Assembly: GCA_012932295.1 (NCBI GenBank)
Contig: JAAONU010000078.1
Coordinates: 186,001 to 250,000 of the forward strand
Length of the DNA: 64,000 bases
DNA from: Cyclina sinensis
Taxonomy: Eukaryota; Mollusca; Bivalvia; Venerida; Veneridae
Direction: 5' to 3'
Each line of letters opens with the position of its first letter. Positions within the stretch are counted from its first letter, which is position 1. Positions 36,896 through 49,002 of this stretch are shown here, one piece after another. A program made the translations under genes and the position numbers. Under the pieces are notes generated by a model that had not been told where the DNA came from, made no database searches, and was given only the letters and a program-made list of their open reading frames with translations.

Positions 36896-37690
36896 ATGTG
36901 TTTTTGCACAATACGCATGCGCAACTTTTAAACGTGAAAAATAAGTCTATGTAAAACTGCCAACACACAAAAAAGTAAGAATGAGAGTAATTAATTGATG
37001 GAATATGCAACTCTTAATCATTCCAGCATCTTTCCATGACAATAACAATTTCGAAATAGGTAATACAATTTTTTTATGCAAAAGCGATCAAACACGGACA
37101 GTAAATGTTTAAAAGTAATAACTGAAAATTAATCAAAATAGAAAATCAATACTATCATTTTGTATTTTCAGACAAATGGACCTTCATGATGCCATTGCAG
37201 TGCTGCAGGAGCAGATGCGAGTCTTGCACGAGTCCCAGAAAAAGTCACAGCCACAAGACAATGAAGCAGAATAAAAGAACAAAAATAATTAAACTTTATG
37301 AAATGCATGTTGTAAATGTATGTCCGTGTTAGAAACAGTGAAATAACTTACAATAATCCAATAATTTAGTATGTTTATCTGTGCACGTGAAACTGGGTTT
37401 TATATATAAGCTGCGATCGTAGCAAGTAAGAATGCCACTTCCACATAGTTTTTATAAGATTTTTAAAAATATTTCTCATTTATATGTAGTACAGCTAAAC
37501 AATGACCCGTGACAACATACACATACAGTGATGATTTCTATTGATTAACGATAACGTATGAAACAATACCAATGGCATGAGCTGACAAATCTTTGATATT
37601 ACATAATTATGTTATTGTAATTTGAATATATGTTTTCAAGGGGCCAAGGTTCACTAGTCATTGTTTGCATAACTTCAAGTTTGATTTCAG

Positions 37691-37838
37691 TTATGTTCTT
37701 ATCATTGCAATATGTTTGGTTTTATTTTTGATTGTTACTCTTTTATGATCATATTACATTTATTTTATGTTGTTATCATTGCAATATGTTTGGTTTTATT
37801 TTTGATTGTTACTCTTTTATGATCATATTACATTTATT
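37691..37838. repeat. 74-bp tandem duplication
   Basis: Two near-identical 74-bp copies, each containing TTATCATTGCAATATGTTTG and GATCATATTACATTTATT; they differ at a C/G (TTATGTTCTT versus TTATGTTGTT) and little else. Confidence 0.92.
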
Positions 37839-38084
37839 GATAAACTTGTTTATAAAATACTATTATTAAATTCAGAACTAATTTGAATTACTTTTGTTTG
37901 TGCAATTCCTCATCCTTAACAAGTTACTTTCCTACCGTTCTCTCAGACATTGCAGGTCTATATTTTTTCGTAAGCTTCAAGTAGATACGATGAGGATCTT
38001 AACTAGTCTCTTCTAGAAATGAGGAATAACTACATATAATGATCCCGCACATCATGTACATGTTTATTATCAGTCTATATTTGG

Positions 38085-38708
38085 TTCCCGTATCCTGTAA
38101 TATATCATGTCCGTATTCTTGATTCGTACATGTAATATAATAAGTCCGTATATGTGTCATGTACGGTTTTTAGCTTTTCCGTATTCATTGAAAATACAAT
38201 TCCGTATTTCCTTCGTATATCTACAGTATACAAAGTCTGTATTCTTGTCCCGTATATGTGTCATATACGCTTTAACGCATTTCCGTATTCTATGAAAATA
38301 CATTTCCGTATATTCGTCGTATATCTCTAGTATACATCGTCCGTATTCTATCCTGTATATGCATCATGTACGATTTTTAGCTTTCCCGTATTCTATAGAA
38401 ATACAAGTCCGTATATCCTCCGTATACTAGTAAACTATATGTTGTTATAGCCCGTATATGGCTGAAATACGGGTTTTGTACTGTGCGTATATTACAAATA
38501 TACGGACACATATACATACATGTATATTGCAAGAATACGGAAATCCGTATTTGTAATGACAGATATACGGAGTTCCCGTATACCCGATGCTCCGAATACG
38601 GATTAGTATATTATGTCCGTATATTATGCGAATACGTCCCGTATATGCCCGTATATCTAAAAAATACAGGATCGTACACTTCCGTATATTGGTGTATTTT
38701 TCGCAGTG
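38085..38708. repeat. Right subterminal ATACGG/CCGTAT array
   Basis: More than twenty CCGTAT/ATACGG words in ~600 bp, ending in TATTTTTCGCAGTG, the inverse of the left terminus. It is longer and more diverged than the left array. 63-88-codon frames inside it are artefacts. Confidence 0.85.
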
Positions 38709-38711
38709 CAA

Positions 38712-39535
38712 ATGAATTGATTAACAGGAAGTGAAAACACTTATTGAGAGTGGCTAAGAAGAACTGGAGAAAGGGGAACTGTTAACCAATAAGATTTTAT
38801 TTTGTATGATCTAAATTTCTCGGAGTGAAATCTTCTTTCTGATTGGTGTTTTTGACTTAAGGTACGAACAACGTAGAAAAAAAGGCTGGCTAATAGTCAG
38901 AGTCATTTTACAATAACATGATAGGCAACAAAACTTTGATGTATCGGAGTTTAAGCGAATGTTAATAGAACATCTACACATTTAGGCTTAAAATCACGCG
39001 TGAACTCACTGGTAACCGTACCCTGTGATTTTTGTTTTGTGGACATATTTATCAGTTGTACGTTCTTTTTTTATCATTTTGTTTGATCATTGATACAGCA
39101 TATATTGAACGAAACATATACATGTACATCAAAAGCTTTGAGCCATAAAACTTCGACAGAGACGCAGATTTTCAGTAAGACTTGAGGTAGGTGAAAAATC
39201 GGGACCTCAAAATTACTTCAGTAAAATTTCAATGCATTAACTGAGTTCAAAACATAGCAGTTATACTGTAATTCATGTTAAGCAAGAAGTCTATAAAAGA
39301 CGTTTTAGTTTTCATTAAACAGTAACTATTTTCTGATTACACGTGATTCATAGTACCAATAACATTTGATTAGTTATCTTATTTCCAGATGATAATATTA
39401 AAATATTGTCAGACATGGCCGAGCGTGTCCAAATTTTGAGTTATTATTATTTTTTTTCCTTAAACATGCCTTTAATGATTTTTTAAGTACATGTACCACA
39501 ACATATTGTCCATAGTAATGCCTTTATACCACAAT
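38712..39535. other. Stretch without a recognisable gene
   Basis: No exon, RNA gene or element recognised. Confidence 0.5.
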
Positions 39536-39539
39536 AATG

Positions 39540-39735
39540 AGGAGCAGTGGTCGAGGGGTAAGAGCGCTGGACTCCCGATCCAGAGGTTGCTGGTTCGAAC
39601 CCACAAGGTGTGAAAGTCGTCTTCGGTATTTTACATTTCTCACTTTAATTGCGAGTACTGGTTTGAATTCAGGAAGCAGTCTTCGAGAGAGGGATTATTA
39701 TAAGCTGCAAGAACTTTTTTCCCAATCAATGTAAA
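39540..39735 (+). mobile_element. tRNA-derived SINE
   Basis: A tRNA-like head runs GCAGTGGTCGAGGGGTAAGA (box A region), CTGGACTCCCGATCCAG (a good anticodon stem with CCC in the loop, Gly-like) and GGTTCGAACCC (box B). The acceptor and T stems do not pair, and a body with GTGAAAGTCGTCTTCGGTA and GCGAGTACTGGTTTG follows. It is therefore a SINE rather than a tRNA gene. The right boundary is approximate. Confidence 0.7.
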
Positions 39736-40718
39736 ATTAATAAGTTTAAAACTTAACTAAGCTGCCAAATGGTTATGAATTTTGAATTGTGCATATGCTT
39801 TTATTTGTTAGAGCTAGCGAAGAAATATTAGTTTTTTTCTATATGTCAGTAACATTTATATCATAGTAATTACGAAGAAATAGTTTAAATCTTTTATAGA
39901 AATAAACAACATCAACGTCTCAGTCCAAATCACTTTATATATGTTGATACACTTAGTGGCAGTTTCTGCCATTCTAAGCTAAAAAAAGTGGGTTATACAG
40001 AATTAACACTTCTTTAAACTAGTTCATATCACATTGATAACATACATTTACAAGTTATTGCTGATTGTATTGTGTTGTATTTCATTTTAATTATTATTCT
40101 TGATTATTGTCTCTGCAGAAAATAGGACGTTTGTAGTAAACGGCTGAACATACTGAGCACAACTCAAGTAAAATATAAAATTAAAAAAAACGAATTCCTT
40201 GCTCAAACAGAGAGAAAATGTTGACCCTTTATCTGTCCGTTCAAATTAGACTGCATTCCATTCTAGGTAAAGGTAAATTGATTGCAGTGAGTGTGTACTC
40301 GTTTCTATGAACGAGTATTCCCAAGTTGACGAACAAAGACCGAATTTTACCCGATGGTTGAACAAAATCATTTTGACTGTTACATTTCCTATCACTTCCA
40401 CATTCATCTGTAAGACCGAGGATATTATTCGTAACTTATCGTCGATAATCCAAAGGCTTCCTATTACCTCTTTTTATTAAACTGCCGTTAAGCCGTCTTT
40501 GACGGTCAGATAACGCCGGCTCAGTCGAATCAGATTCTCCATTTCTGATTGGTTAGCTTTTAAAGGCGTCTATATTGACGGAAGTTCAAACCACTACGTC
40601 TAAAATGATTGACCCGCACCAATCGTCATCATAAATGAAGAGGGGTTGTGTTATGATAACACCGGCCCCTAAATAAATAAATATAACCTCTGACAACTGC
40701 GACACCGGATCGATAAAT

Positions 40719-41030
40719 TTGCTCAGTGATTGGACCATTGGTTTTCGATGTGGGAAGACCGAAGATCAAATCCGGCTCTGGTTGGTCGTTTTCAAGATGT
40801 ATTGCATGTTTCTGTTACGAAATCTTATGTTCGTAAGACCTGGCATCCTTAGTTACCTGCCTGCGCCTCTGACCCCTTCCTCCGGCATTTCCATCGATAC
40901 TGAATTCAAGCCAAGGTTTGAAAGAAGTAACCAGGTGGACTTACATAAAGTAACTCTATGTTTTACTTTTGTTTTTGTGTACTTTGACTTGTTCCATCAA
41001 TACAAATTGTCAAGAGATTCTTGACGACAT
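40719..41030 (+). mobile_element. Diverged tRNA-derived SINE remnant
   Basis: GCTCAGTGATTGGACCATTG with GATCAAATCCGGCTCTGGTT resembles a decayed box A/box B pair, followed by a body with GTAACCAGGTGGACTTAC. A 101-codon frame across it has no known domain. Weak call. Confidence 0.4.
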
Positions 41031-41427
41031 AATCATGCATTTTGACAACTGCCTACATTTGTATGAGTGTCGAGCATTTATCGACTAATTAACCCATAAA
41101 CAGTTAAGAAATGGTAGCATTTACCATCATATATTACTCTATAAGTTTCTTACTAAAAGGAAATAAAATACCTGATTTCGCATGATGAACGACCGCTTTC
41201 AATTTCAGTTAATGTTTCGCAGGAAAATAACATTTGTTTTGAATCGCGACAGTAAATTGCATTTGTAATGCCTGAAACCAGCACGAAACAAGGAGAATCG
41301 GGGCTTTATCTATTTCAAGGTTAAATGATTGATGATAAAATAATCGTTTATTTTACATTATACTAAATAATTTAAGTACAACCTTTTAGTAAATTATGAG
41401 ACCTACATGAGTCATGTTAAAAGCAAG

Positions 41428-42345
41428 TTATGCCCCCGAACGAGGGTATATAGTTTATGAACAGTTCGTCTGTCAGTTTGTACGTCATTCTGTCCAAAAA
41501 CTTTAACATTGCCCATAACTTACTTATTAGTATATGACTTAACTTCATACTTGAACACAACACCCCTTTGAACAAGACATTCCTACAGACGTATATTTAT
41601 ATGACATTGGCCCTGAATGATCTTGATATTGAGGGTCCATACAAAAATACTTAATATTGGCCATGAATCCTTTATTACTCAGCCGATTTAGTTCATGTTT
41701 GAACACAACATCTCTTTGGAAGAGATCTTTTCAAATACATTTTTATCAGACCTCTAAATTGCATTGACCTTGAGGTCAAACTGTCAACAATCCAATTTCT
41801 TTCGAATAAATAGATTTTTTAAAGTTTGCATTCAACAATCCCTTAGGGGAGATCTTCCAAATGATAGGGATATAGCTCTCCGTCTGTCAGTCATTTTGTC
41901 CGTCAGTCTGTCAGTTATTATGTCCGAAACATTAACATTACCCATAATTTCCTTATTAGTAAATGGATTTATACTTTACACTTGAACGCAGCAACCCTCT
42001 GATATATATATATATATATATGACATTGACCCCTAAATGACTTTCACCTCAAAGGTCAAATAATAAAAAATACTTGAAATTAACTATAACTCTCTTATTA
42101 CTCAACAGATTTAGTTCACATTTGCACACAACAACATTTTTAAAAAAGATCTGTCCAATGACATATATGTTTTTACCTTGACCCCTTAATGACTTTGACC
42201 TTGAGGACAAATTGTTAACTTCCCTCCATTTCTTTGAATCAACAGTTCATATTTGCACACAACAATCCTTTTGGACAGATCTTCCAAATTACTTGTTATT
42301 TTCACCTTGATCCTTAAATGACCTTGAGGTCAAATTGTCAAAAAC
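41428..42345. repeat. Dispersed element with ~415-bp internal repeats
   Basis: It opens with ATGCCCCCGAACGAGGGTATA, split here as ATGCCCCCGA and ACGAGGGTATA. CGTCTGTCAG...GTCC...AACATT...CCCATAA recurs about 414 bp apart (41467 and 41881). TGACCTTGAGGTCA, an inverted pair of AGGTCA half-sites, appears near 41765; GACCTTGAGG recurs near 42187 and 42321. A (TA)n run lies at 42003-42020. Same architectural style as 6901-9075. Confidence 0.6.
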
Positions 42346-42479
42346 ATTCTATTGAATGATTGACTATTTATCTTAATTTGGACCTCAAAAGTAAAAGTAA
42401 CATTTTAGTGACAGTTCTTATTTCTTCTTTTCTTTGATAGAAAAGTGGCAAATATATAAACTGAGAAATTTGCTGATAC

Positions 42480-42865
42480 CGATGACACCTGGTCGTACCC
42501 ATATCAAATACTTCGATGCGCTGACAAGTGATCGTATCCATATTAAATGTTTCAATGCGCTGACACCTAGTTGTATCTACTAGTATATGTATCAAATGCT
42601 TCAATTCGCTATCTACTGGTCGTATTTATATCACACGCTTAAATGCGCTGACACCTTGTCGTATCCATATCAAATGTTTCAATGAGTTGACACCTGAGCT
42701 TATCAATATCAAATGTTTCAGTGTGCTGACACTTGGCCATATTTTAATCAAATGCTTCAATGAGCTGACACCTAACAACATCCTGAACACCTGACCATAT
42801 ATATATGTATCAAGTCTTTCAATGCATTACATCTGACCATAGTCATAGCCAATGCCTCAATAAAC
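42480..42865. repeat. ~39-bp minisatellite, about nine copies
   Basis: Units approximate GACACCTGGTCGTATCCATA then TCAAATGTTTCAATGCGCT. Copies are quite diverged and degrade toward the right end. Confidence 0.85.
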
Positions 42866-43905
42866 GAATTCAATACTTTTTTAATATAAAATTTCTCTCA
42901 TTTATATATAAAATAAAAGTTTTGTTTATTATTCAAATATAAATATTTTTAGTCATTTTTTTCTATCATTCAAATATAATACTTAATATTCGTCGCAATA
43001 TTTTAGGTTTGGAAGAAATTAAAATTTGACTGTTTTTACTTATGGTATGCAAATGCTTCCATATGGAAAGAGAAAAAAAGAGAAGTTCGCTGAGTTATTC
43101 ACTTACTTGAGAAATGCATGAACACATTTCGATAGGAATGTTTTATTTGATGTGAAATCTATCATTGGGAAACGGTTTTTTAAAATGTTTACATGTTTTC
43201 TCAGATATACCAAGGCTAAATCCTTTAGGTACGTGATGGAATGCGGACGTCTAATTTATTTCAAACAAACAGCTGAACTATAAAGAAAAACAGAAATAGT
43301 ACATTGAATACAAGACAAGCAAAAGTGTACTTGCTCTATATTGAAGACATATAAATTGATCGATGCTGACTTTTCTGTACGTTTAGAAATTATGGTTATA
43401 GAATATTCTCTTGAAAAGTTAGTCTCTTGAAGGATAGTTGACATGGTTCATACTGAAACTGCATTGATAACCTTATCAGAACTGCATTTAATTCTTGCGT
43501 GATTCGGCTTCTGTATTATGAAGATAATGTCAAGAATACGTGTACCACAATAAAACATTTGATTTAGTTGTAAGCTGTTGTCTGCCTAAGTGTCCAATGT
43601 TGTAAAATGATGTACAATGATCACACTTACTGAAAAATGAGTCACAGAACTGTAAGTTATTTGAAGGCATGTGATTAAAGAAATCGTGTTAATAACATTT
43701 GAAAAAAGCAATTTCCTTTTTCACAATCTTCTACTTTGTTTGATTAACAGATTCAGACATCTATAGGAAAAATGTGTATTCAATCAAAAATTCTGATAAT
43801 GGTAGATTTTAAAATTTATTTCAAGATATGAAATACGGGTTAAAGTTTTCCCCCTTTTGCTGTGCATAAGATAAGGTCTTTTAACAACAAGATCTATCAC
43901 TAAAG
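42866..43905. other. Stretch without a recognisable gene
   Basis: No exon or element recognised. Confidence 0.5.
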
Positions 43906-43909
43906 GTAG

Positions 43910-44745
43910 TGAATACCCCCCAGATACCGCCTTTACATAACAGTTTGTACATTTAAAGTTTGTCTGCCATAATATAATCAAATTTGCTGAAAAACTCAAA
44001 ACTTAAACTTCTGTGGAAAGTTAACTCAGCAGTATCAGTCAACCATATAGGTAAACACACGCAACTTTACCTTCCTACAAAAAATATCAGCAGAACTCAA
44101 TACCCATTTTATGCTGACGATATGCAAATCTGGGCTAAGTACTGAAGAAGTTTGATTATACACCAATTAATAATTGCTGAAAAAAAACACAGACAAACTT
44201 AATTTAGACAGACGTTTTATCTATTACATGTAAATAAATAAAAGGACCATAACTCAATTAAAATTCATTGAAATGGAACAAACAATTACATGCATAAGTA
44301 GCTACTTATAATTCTTGCAAAGTATTATTAAGATCTGACAAAGGGTTGCTGAGAAATAGCATATTTTTGTATTTTACTTAACTCAGTGAAGTCATGGCAG
44401 TGAAACACGGCAGCAACATGCACAGCTATGCTTGGTACTTACGATTCATGCAAATTATTATTAAACTCTGAATAAGAGTTAACGAGAAACAGTCCGGACA
44501 AATTGATGTGTAAGAAAAATCAGAGAGTCCTAACTCAGTTAAAAAATCATCAGAGTGGGACATGACAACATTTATGCACAACCAGGTTTGGTATTTATAG
44601 TTCTTGCAAAGTATCATTAAAATCTGAAAAATAGTTGCTGAGAATTAGTCCGGGACAAATTTTGTGTAGGGACAGACAGACGGACAGACCTACCAATGCA
44701 CGTGAATCCAATATAGCCACCAGAGAGAATATCTTGGGGTATAAT
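43910..44745. repeat. Dispersed element with ~145-bp tandem units and C-run/G-run ends
   Basis: It begins GAATACCCCCCAG and ends TTGGGGTATAATG, a short inverted pair. Inside, the segment TTCTTGCAAAGTATTATTAA and variants recurs near 44312, 44448 and 44600, each followed by a GTTGCTGAGAA word. A GACAGACAGACGGACAGACC run precedes the right end. The layout (tandem ~145-bp core, tetranucleotide run, inverted terminal runs) repeats that of 6901-9075 although the sequence differs. Confidence 0.6.
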
Positions 44746-44749
44746 GAAA

Positions 44750-46930
44750 ACAAATTTACACATTTGTAAATTGCACTTTTATGTTTGCAACATGTTGCAT
44801 GTTGTTATATTGATGGTGTTTGCTAAGCATTGTAAACTGTTTGATGCAATAAAATGGTATTGTATTGAATTCATATTAATATTTAGCATCGAGTTAGCAC
44901 ACTTGATTAGATGGTGACTTATATTAAAGATATTAGAGATTTGAGTATAGACGGTTAATATTACGCTCATTTCCGAGTACGTTAGATCAAGACTGCAGTA
45001 TGAATAGATAAATATGGTGTATATTTTCAGTGAGCATGCTTGTGCTATTGGGCACAGTTCACTATTTTCAAGCGATGCTACGATGGCTAAAATTACTGAA
45101 AGACAATGGCCATTATCGTCACAAAATAGAATAAACATATTTGGAACTGAAGTTTGTTTTAAACTATTATCAACCCCTTTCTGCATAGCTATTTTCTGTG
45201 GATGGCAAAATGTGCTTGAGGCACATAAGGACAAAATCGTCATAATATTTTAGGACCAGCCGGGTCCCGAGCGCACTTCGATAATATCCATACGTCGATT
45301 CGTCAATGTCACAAAATCAAATTTAAATACGTGACGTGCTCAACCAAAACGTAGACAGACCAAAGCGTCGTCGTTTAAACCTTACCAGTACTGAGAAAAA
45401 GCTGTAAAGTACAGACGAGGAAGTCTCACAGTAAGTTGAGAATACTAATCAGAGCTACAAAGAAAATAGGTCCTAAAATGAAATATTGTTTCTAAAAATA
45501 TTTTTATGCAAATAAGCATCTTCCGACTAACTCCGAGCAATGATTAAGAAGTAAAAGAAAACGAATGTAGATGTTTTTATATCCACAAAATCATGATGTA
45601 TGTGACAATTAAAGGCAGGTTTTCTTTTTAGCAAGGTGTGTCTTCATCAGTGCATAAATCTACAAACTGAAAAAGATCTTGACTCGAAAATGTAAAACTT
45701 TTTAACTATTTATTGTCAATTTGTGACGTTTCTCGAAATACAGTATAGGTTAAAACCACTGCCGAGACAACGCCACCGATTTAAAAAATAACAAGAATGT
45801 CAAAGACAGTATCCCTCGCCGATCGCTGCTTATGTGACGAAAGGATAAAGTCAGAATTTGCATTTAAAGAAAATGGGGACAAATCAATATATTTTCAAAG
45901 AATAACTTACCATCTTGACCAAAGAGAAATAAATCCTTCAAAAATAATGCCATCACAAAATCCTGACAATATGCGCTGAAGCAAATGATGTTATCATTAT
46001 GTGAAAGTGTGGTGGAAATTGCTTGCAAACTGTAGAAGTTGTGAACAGAAGCATTTGTAGGTAAAACGAGCTTTCTTTATGCAAGAAATTTATACAATTC
46101 TCAGGAAATCATGGAACAACTTTTAGATACAGTTGTTTTTATATTTAAATCTTTAACTTTCGTCAAGACTGTTATTTTTTGATACAGCAATGGCATATAG
46201 AACTCAACATTCAAGTTTCATCATACATCCCCATTGTGATGTTTAATGTTTGTTACTTGTCAAATATTGATCAAACCACTGATCAGGAGTGATAATTCTA
46301 TTCTTGGTCATTCATTTTCATAATTTTTTTTCGTTAAATTTTCATCTTCAAAATCGGTCAGATAATCATTTAAATTTCAATATTGATAAATTACCTTTAG
46401 AAGAAATTTTTAGTCTAAGAATTCTTATGATACAGTAATAAAGTATGTCATTCACGGTGCATAACCATATCGGCAGTGTCTCTGCAAAATCCTGCTTTAT
46501 TGGCGGCCTTTTTGCGTCTGCACCGGTAGTTTTCTGCTGTTATCTCAACTTGCGATGATAGACTGTCAGAAAAATGATAGACATCATTTACAACAGTTGA
46601 ACTTGCTTAGAATACGGAACATTAAAATATTTTTGTTATTTATACGGGTGTCTACTTTTCAATTATTGGTCACGGCGCTACTGACATGGAACACAAGCTC
46701 GGCACCTTTACAGACTGAAACGAGTTTAATTGCTTTGATAACGTATGCAACCATCACATCCGACATATCATTTTTTCAATATTGTTCAAGACAATACTAT
46801 TTATTCGCATGAAAACCTTGTACACCCTCTACTTTCGGTTTTGATGGTGGAAGTCTTTTTAAAGCACTGGTAGGCTCTGCATAAAGTTCATGAAAATTCT
46901 CTACCACCGATTATTTAAGTGTGAAGAAAG
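44750..46930. other. Stretch without a recognisable gene
   Basis: The longest frame is a 154-codon minus-strand frame (44779-45243) with a 79-codon antisense partner. Neither shows a domain I recognise. An 85-codon plus frame (46555-46812) has a hydrophobic N-terminal stretch but no other support. Confidence 0.5.
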
Positions 46931-46935
46931 CCTCC

Positions 46936-47365
46936 TGTGGCAAAAACACTTTCCACATCGGAAAATTTAATAACAAAACTTTGTAGAGTTAATACCTTTT
47001 AATTTTGTACTTGTATTCTCTTGAACAACTTTTCCACTCAGCTCATAAAGAAAGATGTCAGCATATATATATGCAAAAATACATGAAAATTATATGATAA
47101 TCATGATAATTGAGAAAATCGTTCGAAATAAACCGACGGAGCAAGATAACAATGCGTGTCAAAACACTGACTCATGAATAGCACGGAAAATAATGGAACA
47201 AGACTCTTACGGAGCAATGCCGACGAACAAAACTCAAGAAACACAAGTATAGCATGACGAAAAACGCGGGCAAATAGTAACGGAGCAAACCTATAAAATT
47301 TTACTCTTATTAATTTTAATCTTGCTCTGTCAAATACAATATAATCGATTCGCACCTTCGCGACA
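46936..47365 (-). repeat. 3' LTR of the BEL element
   Basis: In element orientation it starts TGTCGCGAAGG and ends TTTTGCCACA. Frames of 105 codons inside are artefacts. It carries a 9-bp insertion absent from the 5' LTR. Confidence 0.95.
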
Positions 47366-47373
47366 CTCCCACC
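47366..47373 (-). other. Candidate polypurine tract
   Basis: GGTGGGAG lies immediately upstream of the 3' LTR on the minus strand. It is short and interrupted by one T, so the assignment rests on position. Confidence 0.5.
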
Positions 47374-47494
47374 GGGAGATGTTTCAAATCTAACAATTAT
47401 GTTCAAAATCATGAACACTTGTTTAAATTAATAGAATCCTTACTCAGAGAACTAAAACAACTAAAACATCAATACTCAAAGAAAATTATAAATC

Positions 47495-49000
47495 CTATTT
47501 AGCAAATCTGAAATATTCGTGTTCAAAGGCAAACGAGGAGTTTATTTCGTTATTATTTACGTATCTTGTTGTTTTTGTAACAGTTAATGTTAGAACCTCT
47601 GTAACTTGAGTAATGGTTGAAACTTCAATTTCTCTGCAGTTGTTAACTTCTTCTTCGCTATCATCGCTTATTCGTATGATTTCCACTTCATCGTTTTCAT
47701 CGTCACCATGAAATTGATCGTACTTATCATCGTCATACTCATCCATACTATCATTTATGTCACTGACATTCTCATAAAAATCACCTTTATCAACTATATC
47801 ATCAACTGAATTAGCGTTTGGCAACTCATTAACACCATCACTGGAACAATAATACGTCACATAGTCACTGCTTTGTTCATCCACGTGATCCGAATCATCG
47901 CATATCAATTAAATGCTACCGTCTTTATAACCACCATTCGCCATATCGATATCCATGCTGTCTTCTTTAAGATCTTCGTAATTAACACTTTTCAAATCAC
48001 AATCCATCATATTGGCATCCTTGTTCTCTTTCACAGAATCACCGAAATAAGCACCTTTCATACCATTGCCAGCGTCATTGAAATCACAATCCTCCATATC
48101 GACACCCCTGTTCTCTTTCACAGCATCACCTGAATCAACATCTTTCAAATCATTGCCACCATCATCAAAATCACAATCCACTATATTCACACCCCAGTTA
48201 TCTTTCACAGCATCTCCCGAATCAACATCTTTCAAATCATTGCCACCATCATTAAAATCACAATCCACTATATTGACACCCCTGTTCTCTTTCACAGCAT
48301 CACCTGAATCAACATCTTTCAAATCATTACCACCATCATCAAAATCACAATCCACTATATTGACACCCCTGTTCTCTTTCACAGCATCATCTGAATTAAC
48401 ATCTTTCAAATCATTACCACTATCATTAAAATCACAATCCACTATACTGACACCCCTGTTCTCTTTTACAGCATCTCCAGAATCAACATCTTTCAAATCA
48501 TTGCCACCATCATTAAAATCACAATCCACTATATTGACACTCCTGTTCTCTTTCACAGCATCTTCAGAATCAACATCTTTCAAGTCATTGCCACCATCAT
48601 TGAAATCACAATCCACTATATTGACACCCCTGTTCTCTTTCATAGCATCACCTGAATCAACATCTTTCAAATCATTGCCACCATCATCAAAATCACAATC
48701 CACTATATTTACACCCCTGTTCTCTTTCACAGCATCTCCAGAATGAACATCTTTCAAATCATTGCCATCATCATTAAAATCACGATCCACTATATTGACA
48801 ACCCTGTTCTCTTTCAGAACATCATCTGAATCATCGTTAAAATCCTTGTCAGCGTCATTAAAATCATAATCTACCATATCGACACTCCTGTTCTCTTTCA
48901 CAGCATCACTGAAATCATCATCCAGAAAGGCACTCGAAAGATTTTCCAACACTTTTTCAACATCGTCAACATGTAGAATGTCACCACAGTAACTGTCCAT
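47495..49000 (-). pseudogene. Acidic 29-residue-repeat accessory frame of the BEL element
   Basis: A 363-codon frame (49000-47909) is followed in the same frame, after one TAA (47909-47911), by 137 more codons (47908-47495). From residue ~37 it has ten copies of a 29-residue unit (core NRGVNIVDCDF, then DGGNDLKDVDSGDAVKE) with one Cys per unit. The tail is also Asp/Glu-rich. Function is unknown; the D-x-D-x-D/N-D-G pattern is only loosely like calcium-binding loops. It lies between the pol stop and the 3' LTR, the slot where some LTR elements carry an env-like frame, but no signal peptide or membrane segment is seen. The preceding zinc-finger frame is in another phase, so a frameshift may separate one original protein. 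Confidence 0.6.
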
Positions 49001-49002
49001 TA

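Larger units (their letters stand above)
33347..37274 (+). other. Possible two-exon microgene (32-residue product)
   Basis: A first exon starting downstream of the CCAAT/E2F block would end at 33426 at a perfect AAG|GTAAGT donor; it contains a 22-codon upstream frame (ATG at 33346). A candidate second exon begins at 37172 after TTTTGTATTTTCAG and contains ATG 37176 to stop 37274, encoding 32 residues beginning MDLHDAIAVLQEQMRVLHES, a short heptad-like helix with a polar tail. AATAAA overlaps the stop (37270-37275). The 3.7-kb intron contains a LINE fragment. I do not recognise the protein. It could equally be the last exon of a longer gene whose other exons I missed, or a chance frame. Confidence 0.3.
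29846..38708. mobile_element. CACTG-ended composite, putative non-autonomous CACTA (CMC/EnSpm) element
   Basis: CACTGCGAAAAATA at 29846-29859 recurs as its exact reverse complement ending at 38708, 8.86 kb away, with further partial matches (ATATACGGRAGTG) inside. Both ends are flanked by CAA (29843-29845 and 38709-38711), a candidate 3-bp target duplication. Both subterminal zones are dense in ATACGG and CCGTAT. CACTA elements are defined by CACTA/CACTG termini, 3-bp duplications and short subterminal motifs in both orientations, so the match is good. No transposase was found; the interior holds a LINE fragment and a promoter-like block. Two independent short insertions in opposite orientation remain an alternative. 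Confidence 0.62.

Noticed and set aside
39540..39612. tRNA-Gly(CCC) gene
   Set aside because: Anticodon stem and box B are good, but acceptor and T stems do not pair and a SINE body follows.
44779..45243. 154-codon minus-strand frame with a 79-codon antisense partner
   Set aside because: Long for this composition but no domain, no splice support, and both strands open; kept as unresolved rather than annotated as a gene.
46555..46812. 85-codon plus-strand frame with a hydrophobic N-terminal segment, possible secreted protein exon
   Set aside because: No cleavage-site pattern, no conserved motif and no convincing donor site.
47101..47418. 105-codon minus-strand frame, with an 81-codon twin at 55728-55973
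   Set aside because: Lies in the LTRs, which are regulatory and terminal-repeat sequence.
48066..48746. 226-codon plus-strand frame, Ser/Thr/Pro-rich
   Set aside because: Antisense of the acidic repeat frame in the BEL element; its openness follows from the 87-bp period.
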